Part shown: positions 50,176 through 61,287 of the stretch, piece after piece
Numbering within the stretch: position 1 is the stretch's first letter
How the letters are laid out: each line of letters starts with the position of its first letter
The notes under the pieces: model-generated
Databases searched by the model: none
Seen by the model: only the letters and a program-made list of their open reading frames with translations
What the model was told of the DNA's origin: nothing
From: Vibrio zhanjiangensis
Lineage (GTDB): Bacteria > Pseudomonadota > Gammaproteobacteria > Enterobacterales > Vibrionaceae
Reading direction: 5' to 3'
Length of the DNA stretch: 64,000 nucleotides
NCBI RefSeq assembly: GCF_030161235.1
Contig: NZ_BSPW01000036.1
Span: forward strand, 62,001 to 126,000
Made by a program: the position numbers and the translations under genes

Positions 50176-51900
50176 TTAGGTTCTCTCCGTTTTGCTTAAC
50201 CACATCTTATCCATACCCTCGCCTTTAATTTGCATCGGATACACATGCTCTGTTTCATCAACACTGATATCAACAAAAACCAGCTTGTCTTTCATCTCTA
50301 ATGCTTGCTTGAGTCCGGACTCCAGTTGATCTGGCGTCTCAATCCTGATCCCTTCATGTCCATAGGCTTTGGCAATGGCGACAAAATCGGGCACTGAGCT
50401 CATGTATGAGTTCGAGTGCCTGCCTTGATAGACAATGTCTTGCCACTGCTTGACCATGCCAAGAAATCGATTGTTGAGGTTTATGATCTTAACTGGAATG
50501 TCGTATTGCATTGCCGTCGACAACTCTTGGATATTCATTTGGATACTACCGTCTCCAGTGACCACCACCACCTCTTCTTCGGGTTTAGCAAACTTAACCC
50601 CAAGACCTGCAGGAAGACCAAAACCCATAGTGCCAAGGCCACCAGAATTGATCCAACGACGTGATTTATTGAACGGGTAGTAAAGTGCAGCAAACATTTG
50701 GTGCTGCCCAACATCAGAAGCAACGTAAGCATCACCATTGGTCAACTTATAAAGCGTTTCAATCACTTGCTGGGGCTTGATACGCTCAGAAGACGTATCG
50801 TATGACAAACATTTCCTGTCGCGCCATGTTTGAATATCATCCCACCAGTTTTGTAAGGCTTGAGCATCATTGATAGCGCCTTGCTCTTCCAATAATGACA
50901 GCATGCTTGCTAAAACTTTTTCCGCCGACCCCACAATAGGCAGATCAGCCTTCACATTCTTAGAAATCGATGAGGGATCAATATCTATGTGCATCACTTT
51001 AGCATTAGGGCAGTACTTCTCTAGGTTATTCGTGGTTCTGTCATCAAATCGCACACCAACACCAAAGATAAGGTCGGCATTGTGCATCGCCATATTGGCT
51101 TCATAAAGTCCATGCATACCCAGCATACCGAGAGAATTCTTATGTGTGCCGGGAAAAGCGCCTAGCCCCATGAGCGTGCTCACGACTGGCAAATTTAGCT
51201 TCTCTGACAGCTGTAGCAGGTATTCATCGGCTTGAGAAATGACGGCACCACCGCCCACGTATAGAACTGGCTTTTTCGCGGCAAGCAGTGCTTTTAGGCC
51301 TTTTTTGATCTGGCCTTTATGCCCCGTTGTTGTTGGCTTATATGAACGCATCGACAGGTTAGCAGGATACTCATAAGGCAGTTTATTCAGTGGGTTCATG
51401 ACATCTTTGGGTAAATCAATCACCACAGGGCCAGGACGACCTGTAGTCGCGATATAAAACGCCTTTTTCATCGTTTCTGGTATGTCTTTCGCCTCTTTAA
51501 CCAAGAAACTGTGTTTCACTATAGGTCTAGACACACCAACGATATCGCACTCTTGGAACGCATCATTACCAATCAGGTTATTAGGTACATTGCCTGAAAT
51601 GACAATCATGGGAATAGAATCCATGTAAGCGGTCGCTATACCGGTTACCGTATTGGTGGCTCCAGGGCCTGAACACACTAACACGACGCCAGGCTTACCC
51701 GTTGCCCTCGTGTAACCATCAGCCATATGTGTTGCAGCTTGTTCATGGCGAACAAGAACATGCTTAATTTGATCTGTCTTGGCGTGTAGCGCATCATAAA
51801 TATCCAGCACAGAACCGCCTGGATAACCAAAAATTTGTTCAACACCTTCCTCGATCAGAGATTGAACCACCATCTCTGCACCGGACAACATTACTGCCAT
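50176..51900 (-). CDS. ilvI: Acetolactate synthase isozyme III large subunit
   Basis: 574-residue thiamine-diphosphate enzyme that condenses two pyruvates (or pyruvate and 2-oxobutyrate), the first common step for valine, leucine and isoleucine. [15 protein letters not shown] and the catalytic-Glu region [14 protein letters not shown] are at the N-terminus, an FAD-binding middle domain follows, and the ThDP motif GDGSIQMN-(about 22)-NN is near residue 443. The ATG at 51900 has GAGGAG upstream and gives exactly the E. coli IlvI length; a reading from 51942 is not needed. Confidence 0.96.
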   Translation of the reverse strand: MAVMLSGAEMVVQSLIEEGVEQIFGYPGGSVLDIYDALHAKTDQIKHVLVRHEQAATHMADGYTRATGKPGVVLVCSGPGATNTVTGIATAYMDSIPMIVISGNVPNNLIGNDAFQECDIVGVSRPIVKHSFLVKEAKDIPETMKKAFYIATTGRPGPVVIDLPKDVMNPLNKLPYEYPANLSMRSYKPTTTGHKGQIKKGLKALLAAKKPVLYVGGGAVISQADEYLLQLSEKLNLPVVSTLMGLGAFPGTHKNSLGMLGMHGLYEANMAMHNADLIFGVGVRFDDRTTNNLEKYCPNAKVMHIDIDPSSISKNVKADLPIVGSAEKVLASMLSLLEEQGAINDAQALQNWWDDIQTWRDRKCLSYDTSSERIKPQQVIETLYKLTNGDAYVASDVGQHQMFAALYYPFNKSRRWINSGGLGTMGFGLPAGLGVKFAKPEEEVVVVTGDGSIQMNIQELSTAMQYDIPVKIINLNNRFLGMVKQWQDIVYQGRHSNSYMSSVPDFVAIAKAYGHEGIRIETPDQLESGLKQALEMKDKLVFVDISVDETEHVYPMQIKGEGMDKMWLSKTERT

Positions 51901-52383
51901 ATTTTTCTCCTCGCCAACGCTCTTATTGATAAGGTCAATCAACAGAGGCTGGGTTTACATAGTCTAGGGCTTATTCGTAGCCTAATCGAAATACTTCCAC
52001 TTTTTCGGCTATGCCTTGCTGTGATGTAACACAAAACAAGTTCGAGCAACAAATGTAACGTTTTCTCAAAAAATGATCTAATGCGATTTAGATCTCAATT
52101 TAAACAAGATGCTAATTACCAATGGGATAGCAGTGAATCATGCTAACTAAAATCTTAAAATCAGATTCAAGAATTGAAATTTGATTATATTTAGATATAA
52201 ATATCATAATTAGATATTGAAGATAATGCGCTGTCTACTCTAGTAGCCCGCTCGTTTTGTGAAATTTGCAGATTATTTCTCTCCGCTGATATGAGTTCAC
52301 TCTATCAAACTCCGCGATATGTTAAGGTTTTACCTCATAGATATGACATTAATCGTGCAAAGCTCAAAGAGTTGAATAAAAAC
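51901..52383. other. Divergent ilvI / GT41 regulatory gap (483 bp)
   Basis: AT-rich. It includes a 20-bp palindrome (52075-52094) and TTAGATAT-type repeats near 52188-52218. No leader peptide or attenuator was found before ilvI. About 93 bp at the right end are open in the GT41 frame (from 52291) but lack a ribosome site. Confidence 0.5.
52075..52094. promoter_or_regulatory. 20-bp operator-like palindrome
   Basis: GATCTAA-N6-TTAGATC with perfect 7-bp arms lies 175 bp before ilvI and about 310 bp before the GT41 start. The regulator is unknown. Confidence 0.4.
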
Positions 52384-54372
52384 ATGACAACTGACGATCC
52401 ACTCAATGAAACCTTAAATAAACTCATTAACCTGTACAATCGAGGCCAGCTGGGCTTAGTTATTCAAGAAGCTGAAGCACTTGCTATACTGCATCCAAGC
52501 CACCCTATGGTTTGGAATATTTTAGGGGTTGCAAGTAAAAGCACTGGCAACATTGAGCGAGCTTCACAAGCTTTTAGAAATGTCCTTACTTTATGCCCCG
52601 AAAATGTTGGCGGCTACAACAATATGGCTGTGGTACTTAGAGACCAAGGTAAACTGCAAGAAGCGATCGAGTATTACGATCGAGCCATTGAACTCAAACC
52701 CGACTATGCAGAAGCATTCAACAACAAAGGAGTGGCTCTTCGAGATCTTGGCCACTTGCAAGAAGCCCTTATCTCCTATCAACAAGCACTGGCAATAAAA
52801 CCAGATTATGCCGAGGCGCATAATAACTTAGGTATTATTTTTCAGGAACAAGGCCAACTCAAACCCGCCTATGAATGCTATACAAAAGCTCTATCACTCC
52901 AGCCGAACTACATTGAAGCCTATGACAATATGGGGGCATTACTTGAACAACAAAGTAAGCCAGAACTTGCCATTATGGCTTACCAAAAAGTGTTGGATAT
53001 CAGCCCAAACAACGAATCAGCACAAGTGAAAATGCTTTATCAACAAGCACAAATCTGTGATTGGTTAGCCATGGAACAAAAAATATCTCACCTTGATAAT
53101 CTTGGTATTCATCACCAAGCTGTTTCGCCTTTTGCGGCTCTGACGCTGGAAGATTGCCCTAAGCGGCATCAGCTTCGCTCTGAATTATTCGTAAAATCCA
53201 AACGTCTGACACTCGACTTACCGACCAATATTCAGCCGACTAAAAGACCAAAACGCCTCCGGATTGGCTATTTTAGCGCGGATTTTCATGCTCACGCCAC
53301 CATGTATTTAATGGCAAAAGTTTTCGCCATCCACGATAGAGAATGCTTTGAGATTTATGGTTATTCTTTTGGTCCCAATACAAAAGATGAGATGAGACAA
53401 AAAGCGCCCAGCTTGTTTGATGTTTTTCATGATGTCAGCGAGCTTAGTAATCAGGACATTGCCAAGCTCGCAAGGCAGGATAAAATTGATATTGCCATTG
53501 ATCTAAAAGGCCATACCCGTGATAGTCGTTTAGGTATTTTTGCCCAGCGCCCAGCACCAATACAAATCAGCCATGTGGGATACCCGGGCACTATGGGGGC
53601 AGATTTCATCGATTACCTAATCGGAGATGAGCATGTTATTTCGCACGATCAAAGAGCAAGTTATTCGGAAAATATTATTTATTTACCGAATTCCTATCAG
53701 CCCAATGACAACAGTCGGAAGATTTCCAAAACACTCCCCACGAGACAAGAACTTGGACTCCCTGAGCAAGGCCTAGTATTTTGCTGTTTCAATAGTCCAT
53801 ACAAAATATCACCTGCTGAATTTAATATTTGGATGGAGGTATTAAAAAAAGTAAAAGACAGTGTTCTTTGGCTGTTTAGCTCTAATGCTCAGGCAGAAAA
53901 AAACCTAAAACGACATGCAGAACAAAGCGGTATTAATAGTCAACGTATCGTATTCGCGCATCTCGTATCTCAAGAAGATCACTTGGCCAGATACCAGCAG
54001 GCAGACCTTTTCTTAGACACTTTCAATGTCAATGCCCATACAACCGCAAGCGATGCGCTCTGGGCAGGAGTACCGGTGATTACCAAGTCAGGAAAAGGCT
54101 TTGCTGCCAGAGTATCAGCGAGTTTACTGCATGCCGTGGGACTGCCGGAACTCGTTACCCAGACAGAAGAAGAGTATCAACACCTGATTTTGACACTCGC
54201 CAATGACCCAGAGAAACGTTCAAAGATAAAACAGACACTCTCTGTTAACCGTTTATCTCAACCATTGTTCGATACAAAGCGATACACAAAAAATTTAGAG
54301 AAAGCCTATTCCATGGTTTACCAAGATTACTTTGAAAAAAAACCTTGCACCGATATTTGGGTAACGGAGTAA
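52384..54372 (+). CDS. TPR plus GT41 (SPINDLY/O-GlcNAc transferase-like) glycosyltransferase
   Basis: About 662 residues from this start. At least five 34-residue TPR repeats (about residues 40-210, with helices such as AEAFNNKGVALRDLGHLQEA) are followed by the two-lobed GT41 domain. The latter shows GYFSADFHAHATMYLM (His matching the catalytic region of human OGT), HVGYPGTMGADFIDYLIGDE, SPYKISPAEF with the UDP-contacting Lys, and NAHTTASDALWAGVPV. It likely transfers a sugar from a nucleotide sugar to Ser/Thr of a protein in the cytoplasm; donor and targets are unknown. The start at 52384 is a choice; 52291 is also open. It lies between ilvI and an acyl-CoA ligase and ends with a strong terminator. 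Confidence 0.85.
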   Translation: MTTDDPLNETLNKLINLYNRGQLGLVIQEAEALAILHPSHPMVWNILGVASKSTGNIERASQAFRNVLTLCPENVGGYNNMAVVLRDQGKLQEAIEYYDRAIELKPDYAEAFNNKGVALRDLGHLQEALISYQQALAIKPDYAEAHNNLGIIFQEQGQLKPAYECYTKALSLQPNYIEAYDNMGALLEQQSKPELAIMAYQKVLDISPNNESAQVKMLYQQAQICDWLAMEQKISHLDNLGIHHQAVSPFAALTLEDCPKRHQLRSELFVKSKRLTLDLPTNIQPTKRPKRLRIGYFSADFHAHATMYLMAKVFAIHDRECFEIYGYSFGPNTKDEMRQKAPSLFDVFHDVSELSNQDIAKLARQDKIDIAIDLKGHTRDSRLGIFAQRPAPIQISHVGYPGTMGADFIDYLIGDEHVISHDQRASYSENIIYLPNSYQPNDNSRKISKTLPTRQELGLPEQGLVFCCFNSPYKISPAEFNIWMEVLKKVKDSVLWLFSSNAQAEKNLKRHAEQSGINSQRIVFAHLVSQEDHLARYQQADLFLDTFNVNAHTTASDALWAGVPVITKSGKGFAARVSASLLHAVGLPELVTQTEEEYQHLILTLANDPEKRSKIKQTLSVNRLSQPLFDTKRYTKNLEKAYSMVYQDYFEKKPCTDIWVTE

Positions 54373-54409
54373 TATTTTACCCAATCGAATAAACCGAGTG
54401 GTCACCATA

Positions 54410-54452
54410 AAAATCCCTCAAACCATTTTAGTTATATCGTTTGAGGGATTTT
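54410..54452. terminator. Bidirectional terminator after the GT41 gene
   Basis: A 14-bp perfect stem (AAAATCCCTCAAAC with GTTTGAGGGATTTT) with a 15-nt loop lies between converging genes. Confidence 0.8.
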
Positions 54453-54485
54453 AAGGTTCGAAAGTACAGTGCTTCGAGTGAATGA

Positions 54486-56291
54486 TTATTTCACGGCTTC
54501 GTCACGGTACATTTCTTCAATCTCATGTTGGTATTTCTCGTTAATCACCTTGCGGCGAAGTTTTTGCGTCGGAGTTAGCTCCCCTGTATCCATTGAGAAC
54601 GCTTTGGGCAACAACTTGAATTTCTTAATTTGCTCAAACTTTGCTAATTCTTTTTGTAAATCATTCACCCTACGCTCTAACATTTCCACTATTTGGTGAT
54701 GCTTAATCAATTCAATTCGATCTTGGTATTTAATATTAAGCTCTTTCGCGTATGCTTCGAGGCTATCAAAACAAGGCACAATGAGAGCCGAAACAAACTT
54801 ACGAGTGTCAGCAATGATAGCAACTTGCTCGAAAAAATGATCTTTTCCGATGGTTCCTTCAACCAATTGAGGGGCAATGTACTTACCTCCCGATGTTTTC
54901 ATTAACTCTTTAATACGATCGGTAATAAACAAGTTGCCTTTATCGTCGATATGTCCAGCATCTCCTGTTTTTAAAAAGCCTTGTGAATCAAATGATTTGG
55001 CCGTTTCTTCAGGCATTTTGTAATAACCGCGCATCACCATTGGGCCACGAACTAGTATCTCGTTATTGTCACCAATTTTTACCTCTACCTTTGGCATCGA
55101 AGTACCAATAGATTGCGGTTGAAAGCTGCCATCATCCCAGCAGGATATCGTCGCCGTCGTTTCTGTCATCCCATAGCCAAGCTTGATATTAATGCCTATC
55201 GCATGGAAAAAACGGCCTATCGACTCATCCAATTTTGCACCGCCACATGGCATAAAATTAATCCGTCCACCGAGCAGAGAACGCAGCTTAGATAGGACAA
55301 GTTTATCGGCTAGCCGATGAGCATATTTCAACCAAAAAGAAGGCCTATTTCCCTGCTGCTGACACAATGCTATTTTTGCGCCCATATTCACAGCCCAAGT
55401 AAATAGCAACTTTTTGGTCATGGGCGCTTTCGACACCTTATCATGGGTAGCAGAAAATATTTTCTCGTAGAATCTGGGAACCGCACACATCACTGTCGGT
55501 TTAATATCACTCAAAGCTTCACGAACCTGCATGGTGTCTTTCAAATAGCAATTGGTTGCTCCGCGATAAAGGGTATAGAAAGTCCAAGCGCGTTCAAACA
55601 CATGAGATAAGGGAAGGAAACACAATGACACATCTTCGTCTGTCAGGCTTAGGCATTTATCATGTCCTTCAAGCTGAGCCGCAACATTGCGATAATCCAG
55701 CATAACGCCTTTTGGCTGTCCTGTTGTTCCAGAGGTGTATATTAAAGTAAGCAAATCATCAAGGTTAGCTTTCGCTAAACGCAACTCAAGCTCAGGTTGC
55801 TGTGTTCTATCGGAGCTCGCCATAAACTCTTGCCAACTACAGGCAAAATGGTATTGCCCAATACTTACATCGTCTGACATAGCAACGATGAGCTCCAAGT
55901 TCGGACATTGCTCAAAAATGCTCACTGCGGCATCAAATTGAGATTGCTCCCCCACAAAAAGTATCCGCACATCGGCATTATCCAAAATGTATGCAGCTTG
56001 GCTCGCAGTGCTGGTTGGATAGATAGGAACGGTAACCGCACGAATTTGTAAAGAGGCCAAGTCTGCAACCGTCCAATTGGGCATATTGTTCGCAAAAATG
56101 CCAATCTTATCCTGGACCTTGATACCATAGTTGAGCAATGACAAGGATAAGCTATCGAGTTGAGCACCAAACTGGTTCCAACTTATATCATTCCAAATAT
56201 CATCCAATTTGTATTTCAGAGCGACCCGCTCACCATTGCGGCAAACCTGTTGCCGAATTTTTTTAACAATGTGAAAGTCTATATTAGCCAT
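54486..56291 (-). CDS. Long-chain acyl-CoA synthetase (AMP-forming)
   Basis: 601-residue adenylate-forming ligase. The AMP-binding P-loop [15 protein letters not shown] is near residue 189, the [10 protein letters not shown] motif near 362, the GDAGHID motif near 440, and [23 protein letters not shown] near 452, with a C-terminal catalytic Lys region. It resembles FAA1/FadD15-type enzymes, which are distinct from E. coli FadD, so the exact chain length and role (lipid recycling or fatty-acid uptake) are not clear. It lies between leuO and the GT41 gene and reads toward the latter. Confidence 0.9.
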   Translation of the reverse strand: MANIDFHIVKKIRQQVCRNGERVALKYKLDDIWNDISWNQFGAQLDSLSLSLLNYGIKVQDKIGIFANNMPNWTVADLASLQIRAVTVPIYPTSTASQAAYILDNADVRILFVGEQSQFDAAVSIFEQCPNLELIVAMSDDVSIGQYHFACSWQEFMASSDRTQQPELELRLAKANLDDLLTLIYTSGTTGQPKGVMLDYRNVAAQLEGHDKCLSLTDEDVSLCFLPLSHVFERAWTFYTLYRGATNCYLKDTMQVREALSDIKPTVMCAVPRFYEKIFSATHDKVSKAPMTKKLLFTWAVNMGAKIALCQQQGNRPSFWLKYAHRLADKLVLSKLRSLLGGRINFMPCGGAKLDESIGRFFHAIGINIKLGYGMTETTATISCWDDGSFQPQSIGTSMPKVEVKIGDNNEILVRGPMVMRGYYKMPEETAKSFDSQGFLKTGDAGHIDDKGNLFITDRIKELMKTSGGKYIAPQLVEGTIGKDHFFEQVAIIADTRKFVSALIVPCFDSLEAYAKELNIKYQDRIELIKHHQIVEMLERRVNDLQKELAKFEQIKKFKLLPKAFSMDTGELTPTQKLRRKVINEKYQHEIEEMYRDEAVK

Positions 56292-56394
56292 GTTCCTACC
56301 TTTAGCCTACTCCTGTAAGCTTTGAGAGCGCACAAGTGTACATTTAGGCAAAGAAAAGGCAACTGAAGGGAATAAAACTTGATATTTGAAATGT

Positions 56395-56431
56395 AAAAAA
56401 CCTTGAATGACTTGATACCATTCAAGGTTTT
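56395..56431 (-). terminator. Intrinsic terminator of leuO
   Basis: AAAACCTTGAATG pairs with CATTCAAGGTTTT over a 9-nt loop; on the minus strand it is followed by six T. Confidence 0.85.
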
Positions 56432-56444
56432 CAATGAGGCTTAA

Positions 56445-57404
56445 TTAGATTTGAGCAACAACTTCGCCGCAAATCATCATTAATTGGTCACGAAGCCAAA
56501 TATGACCTTTATCTTTTTCACTTGACTCATGCCAGCTTAGGAAACCACTGATCTTGGCATTTTCAAATGGGAAATCTATAACTTGTAATTGCTCTTTGTT
56601 CGCTGCATTTTCAACCATCCAGCGAGGTGCGATAGTCACAAGTTCCGACTGACCAACCACATACAAAACATTGCTCAAGCTAGTACCTTCATAGTAAGCC
56701 TGTACATCAAGATCACGGTATGCTTGTTCTGAAAAACTGCGTTGGCCGTGAACGCGAGACAACTTAGCGTGGCGCTCTTCTCTCAATTGATCAGCCGACA
56801 CACTTTGTTGAATACGAGAATGTGATTTAGAGGCCACTACGACCAATTCATCTTGAAAAATTTCTGTGCTTGAAAAGCCCTGTTCGTCAAAGCGAGCATA
56901 ATCAACTACAAAATCAATTTCTTGATAGCGCATTCTTTCTGCTAATTGACGATCAAATTCCGCATCCAAATGAAGTTGCACATTAGGTGCTTGCTCATGA
57001 ATCGTAGACATGATTTTTGGAGCAAAACGCATATCACATGGGCTACAGATGGCAAGTTTAAACAAACGTGTTGACGTTTCTGGTGCAAAAATGGAACTGG
57101 GTAGTTCATTGCGGATCAACTGAAGCGCCTGACGTACGGGACCAAATAAGAGACGTGCACGCTGAGTAGGTTGAATACCTCGACCCTGACGCATAAATAG
57201 TTCATCATTGAACATCACCTTGAGGCGCGCAACCGCATTACTTACTGCTGGCTGTGACATACCTAAATTGTGGGCAGCACGAGTAATATTTTGCTCCTGC
57301 ATAACTGCGTCAAATACAGTTAAAAGGTTTAAATCTACTCCACGGAGAGTACTTTCCATTCGGTAGCTGGCAATAGCACTCATAGATTCTTTTTTCTCAA
57401 TCAT
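56445..57404 (-). CDS. leuO: LysR-family regulator LeuO
   Basis: About 319 residues. The N-terminal helix-turn-helix (VDLNLLTVFDAVMQEQNITRAAH, then GMSQPAVSNAVARLK) is nearly identical to E. coli LeuO, followed by an effector-binding domain ending SWHESSEKDKGHIWLRDQL. LeuO antagonises H-NS silencing and affects acid, bile and stress responses in Vibrio and enterics. The ATG at 57404 has AGAGG upstream; an earlier start at 57434 would add ten residues. It is divergent from leuLABCD across a long AT-rich gap, as in E. coli. Confidence 0.95.
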   Translation of the reverse strand: MIEKKESMSAIASYRMESTLRGVDLNLLTVFDAVMQEQNITRAAHNLGMSQPAVSNAVARLKVMFNDELFMRQGRGIQPTQRARLLFGPVRQALQLIRNELPSSIFAPETSTRLFKLAICSPCDMRFAPKIMSTIHEQAPNVQLHLDAEFDRQLAERMRYQEIDFVVDYARFDEQGFSSTEIFQDELVVVASKSHSRIQQSVSADQLREERHAKLSRVHGQRSFSEQAYRDLDVQAYYEGTSLSNVLYVVGQSELVTIAPRWMVENAANKEQLQVIDFPFENAKISGFLSWHESSEKDKGHIWLRDQLMMICGEVVAQI

Positions 57405-58264
57405 CACGCAAGCCTCTTGTCTTGTCTTCGTCAATGTAAATGTTTCTTAAAATGAATATTGGTTGGGAATAGATAACCAGTTTTTCTTTATATTTGCCCG
57501 TCCGATATGTCGTAACGGATCATTACTATCAACGAATCATTCATTAATTAGCAACAAGATTGATAATTAATCAGTATTTTTCACCTGAATGATAATTAAT
57601 GCATTTAAAATCAATAAATTAAATAAATTATAAAAAAACATAAATCAATCTAACTCTAAAATTTTGAGCCATTAATTAAGTTGAGAAATGGGTTATGGGC
57701 GGCAAAAAGAATCATTTGCAAAAAGAATATCTCCACCACCAAGCGCAAAACTCACACTAATGTTTCTTTTGAATACTTAGCTAGCTTAACCTTTGTTAGG
57801 CTTATTATTTGGTTTTTCAAATTAACTTTACAACGATTCTAAACGTTACATTCCAACTACACAGCGAGTATCATCCACGTTCTGCCAAAGCCTCTTTACC
57901 AAATCAGAGTCATCGTGCTACTTGCTATAAATTAACCACTCCACTACCGCGCCTGACACATTGAAATAATGGATAGTTTCTGCGTATGATTTGTTCTGCA
58001 AACAAAAAAGTGAAAACGCCAAATCCAACTTGGCTATCGATTCTATAAAACGCATTAACCACTGCTTATGGTGACAATCTAACTCAAAATTAGAAGAGAT
58101 AAATGACAGTTCTATGAAAGTGTCACGCTTATTATGTGCCAAACATAAAAACAGCGGGTATTCACCTTGTTAATCGATTCTATATTGGTTAACCGTCAGA
58201 CTTTTGTTTTGCAGTCATCAATCGAGCTTATTTGGCTATAAGTGAATAAAAAGGACTTTTAGGG
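57405..58264. other. Long AT-rich leuO/leu intergenic region
   Basis: About 860 bp, with an especially A/T-dense core near 57540-57680, the kind of DNA H-NS binds. It holds a possible leuO -10 (TATAAA, complement of 57487-57492), two copies of TGATAATTAAT (57561-57571 and 57590-57600), and one doubtful short reading frame (57918-58142). No clear gene is seen. Confidence 0.5.
57918..58142 (-). CDS. Doubtful 74-residue open frame upstream of leuL
   Basis: Opens with TTG and has no recognisable ribosome site; the first internal ATG is at residue 30. The translation (for example FIELSFISSNFELDCHHKQ) contains His, Cys and Phe but no motif I recognise, with no signal peptide or membrane helix. Its placement in an AT-rich regulatory gap suggests chance, although small proteins have been annotated at this position in other vibrios. 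Confidence 0.2.
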   Translation of the reverse strand: MAHNKRDTFIELSFISSNFELDCHHKQWLMRFIESIAKLDLAFSLFCLQNKSYAETIHYFNVSGAVVEWLIYSK

Positions 58265-58293
58265 TTGACGTCTACACCAGAGTGCGGTACTAA
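58265..58293 (+). promoter_or_regulatory. Sigma-70 promoter of the leu operon
   Basis: TTGACG (58265-58270), a 17-bp spacer and TACTAA (58288-58293) put the start near 58300, about 46 bp before the leader peptide. Confidence 0.7.
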
Positions 58294-58345
58294 TCTATTA
58301 ATTCAATTTTGTGGTTAATTTAACGTCTTTAAGGATTCGTTAACA

Positions 58346-58408
58346 ATGTCTAATCATTTTTCAATTCTGCTGAGCCTCCTCCTTATCGTGAAAACATCGC
58401 GCGGGTAG
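58346..58408 (+). CDS. leuL: leu operon leader peptide
   Basis: A 20-residue peptide, [20 protein letters not shown], with five Leu codons within seven (CTG CTG AGC CTC CTC CTT). AAGGA lies about 10 nt upstream (58330-58334). It ends with TAG, and the terminator follows 36 bp later. When leucyl-tRNA is scarce the ribosome should stall on the Leu codons and allow the antiterminator to form. Too short for ordinary gene finders but strongly supported by its position before leuA. Confidence 0.88.
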   Translation: MSNHFSILLSLLLIVKTSRG

Positions 58409-58471
58409 GCAGTGGAAGAAAAATAACCACAACAAGATTTCAAAAGCCCGCATCGAGATGCGGGCTTTTTT
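58401..58471 (+). promoter_or_regulatory. leu attenuator (antiterminator and terminator)
   Basis: Terminator: AGCCCGCAT (58445-58453) pairs with ATGCGGGCT (58458-58466), followed by six T. GCGGGT (58401-58406), overlapping the leader's last codons, can pair with GCCCGC (58446-58451) to block the terminator. A ribosome at the stop codon would cover it. Confidence 0.8.
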
Positions 58472-58536
58472 GTACCTCGATAGCGGAAGAAAACGATTCA
58501 CTGTGTGAGCATATTAAAAACAGGAAGGAAGCAAAC

Positions 58537-60084
58537 ATGAAAGATCAGGTGATTATATTCGACACCACATTACGTGATGGCGAACAAGCGTTGTCAGCAA
58601 GCTTGACAGTTAAAGAAAAACTGCAAATTGCCTATGCGCTTGAACGGCTGGGTGTCGATGTGATTGAAGCGGGTTTTCCTGTTTCTTCTCCTGGTGACTT
58701 TGAATCTGTTCAAACCATTGCTAAACACATCAAAAACAGTCGAGTGTGTGCCCTCTCTCGCGCGGTAGCAAAAGACATTGATGCGGCTGGTGAAGCCTTA
58801 AAGGTCGCAGAACAATTTAGAATTCATACCTTTATTTCCACCTCTACTATTCACGTCGAAGACAAACTACGCCGCAGTTACGATGATGTGGTCGAAATGG
58901 CGGTTAAGGCAGTGAAACACGCTCGTCAATATACCGATGATGTAGAATTTTCTTGCGAAGATGCAGGCAGAACTCCAATAGACAATTTATGTCGTATGGT
59001 AGAGGCTGCGATTAATGCCGGTGCAAGCACAATAAACATCCCCGACACGGTTGGCTATACAGTGCCTAACGAGTTTGGCGGCATTATTCAAACCTTGTTC
59101 AACCGTGTACCTAACATTGATAAAGCAATTATTTCTGTCCACTGCCATGATGACTTAGGCATGTCGGTAGCCAACTCTATCGCCGCAGTTCAAGCCGGAG
59201 CTCGTCAGGTAGAAGGAACCATTAACGGCATAGGTGAGCGCGCAGGTAACTGCTCATTAGAAGAAATTGCCATGATCATAAAAACTCGCCAAGAATTGCT
59301 AGGGGTCCACACAGGCATTAAGCACGATGAAATCCATCGCACCAGTAAACTAGTCAGCCAACTTTGCAATATGCCCATCCAAAGTAACAAGGCCATTGTT
59401 GGAGCAAATGCATTCAGTCACTCTTCAGGTATCCACCAAGATGGGATGCTTAAAAATAAAAACACCTATGAAATCATGACGCCTGAATCTATAGGTCTTA
59501 AAAATCAAGCGTTAAACTTAACTAGCCGGAGTGGTCGAGCAGCAGTGAAAAGCCATATGGATAGTATGGGTTACCAAGAAGACGAATATAACTTGGATGC
59601 TTTGTATGAAGACTTTTTGAAGTTGGCCGACCGCAAGGGACAAGTTTTTGATTACGACTTGGAAGCCTTGATGCATTTCTCTAATCTTCGTGAAGAAGAT
59701 GATTTCTACAAAATAAACTATCTAAGCGTTCAATCTGGCAGCGTCATGGCAACCACTAGCATAAAATTACAATGTGGCGATGAAGAGAAATGCGAAGCCG
59801 CTGTTGGTAACGGCCCTGTCGATGCACTTTATCAGTGTATCTATCGTCTAACTGGATATGATATCGTGCTAGATAAATTTGATCTCACTGCCAAAGGTGA
59901 AGGTGAAGATGGTTTAGGTCAAGCTGATATCATAGCCAACTACAAGGGTCGTAAGTATCATGGCACTGGCGTATCAACAGATATCGTTGAAGCATCAGGA
60001 CAAGCTCTACTGCACGTCATAAATAGCATCCAACGCGCGGATCAGATCGCTGAGATCAAACAGAAAAAAATTGCCACCGTATAA
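58537..60084 (+). CDS. leuA: 2-isopropylmalate synthase
   Basis: 515-residue enzyme condensing acetyl-CoA with 2-oxoisovalerate, first committed step of leucine synthesis. The HMGL-like barrel opens with [12 protein letters not shown] and includes [15 protein letters not shown] (metal-binding His) near residue 203 and [12 protein letters not shown] near 227. The C-terminal regulatory domain (about 390-515) mediates leucine inhibition. AGGAAGGAAG precedes the ATG. First structural gene of leuABCD. Confidence 0.97.
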   Translation: MKDQVIIFDTTLRDGEQALSASLTVKEKLQIAYALERLGVDVIEAGFPVSSPGDFESVQTIAKHIKNSRVCALSRAVAKDIDAAGEALKVAEQFRIHTFISTSTIHVEDKLRRSYDDVVEMAVKAVKHARQYTDDVEFSCEDAGRTPIDNLCRMVEAAINAGASTINIPDTVGYTVPNEFGGIIQTLFNRVPNIDKAIISVHCHDDLGMSVANSIAAVQAGARQVEGTINGIGERAGNCSLEEIAMIIKTRQELLGVHTGIKHDEIHRTSKLVSQLCNMPIQSNKAIVGANAFSHSSGIHQDGMLKNKNTYEIMTPESIGLKNQALNLTSRSGRAAVKSHMDSMGYQEDEYNLDALYEDFLKLADRKGQVFDYDLEALMHFSNLREEDDFYKINYLSVQSGSVMATTSIKLQCGDEEKCEAAVGNGPVDALYQCIYRLTGYDIVLDKFDLTAKGEGEDGLGQADIIANYKGRKYHGTGVSTDIVEASGQALLHVINSIQRADQIAEIKQKKIATV

Positions 60085-60114
60085 CTAAAACCTATGGGCC
60101 AAAGCCGCCCCTAG

Positions 60115-61233
<1,119 letters not shown>

Positions 61234-61287
61234 TAATTATTCGCTCCTGATTTGCCGTTATCAGGAGCTACACACAGGATAGCGATA

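Noticed and set aside
52021..52040. TGTGATGTAACACA as a CRP site before ilvI
   Set aside because: The spacing between half-sites is too short for CRP.
51901..52290. Possible leader peptide or attenuator before ilvI
   Set aside because: No run of branched-chain codons and no terminator hairpin with a T-run was found on the minus strand.
52291..54372. GT41 gene as part of a mobile island
   Set aside because: No integrase, transposase, tRNA target or flanking direct repeats were seen; simple insertion or differential loss is enough.
57918..58142. Small frame before leuL as a secure gene
   Set aside because: TTG start without a ribosome site, no recognisable motif, and AT-rich context; kept only as a low-confidence entry.
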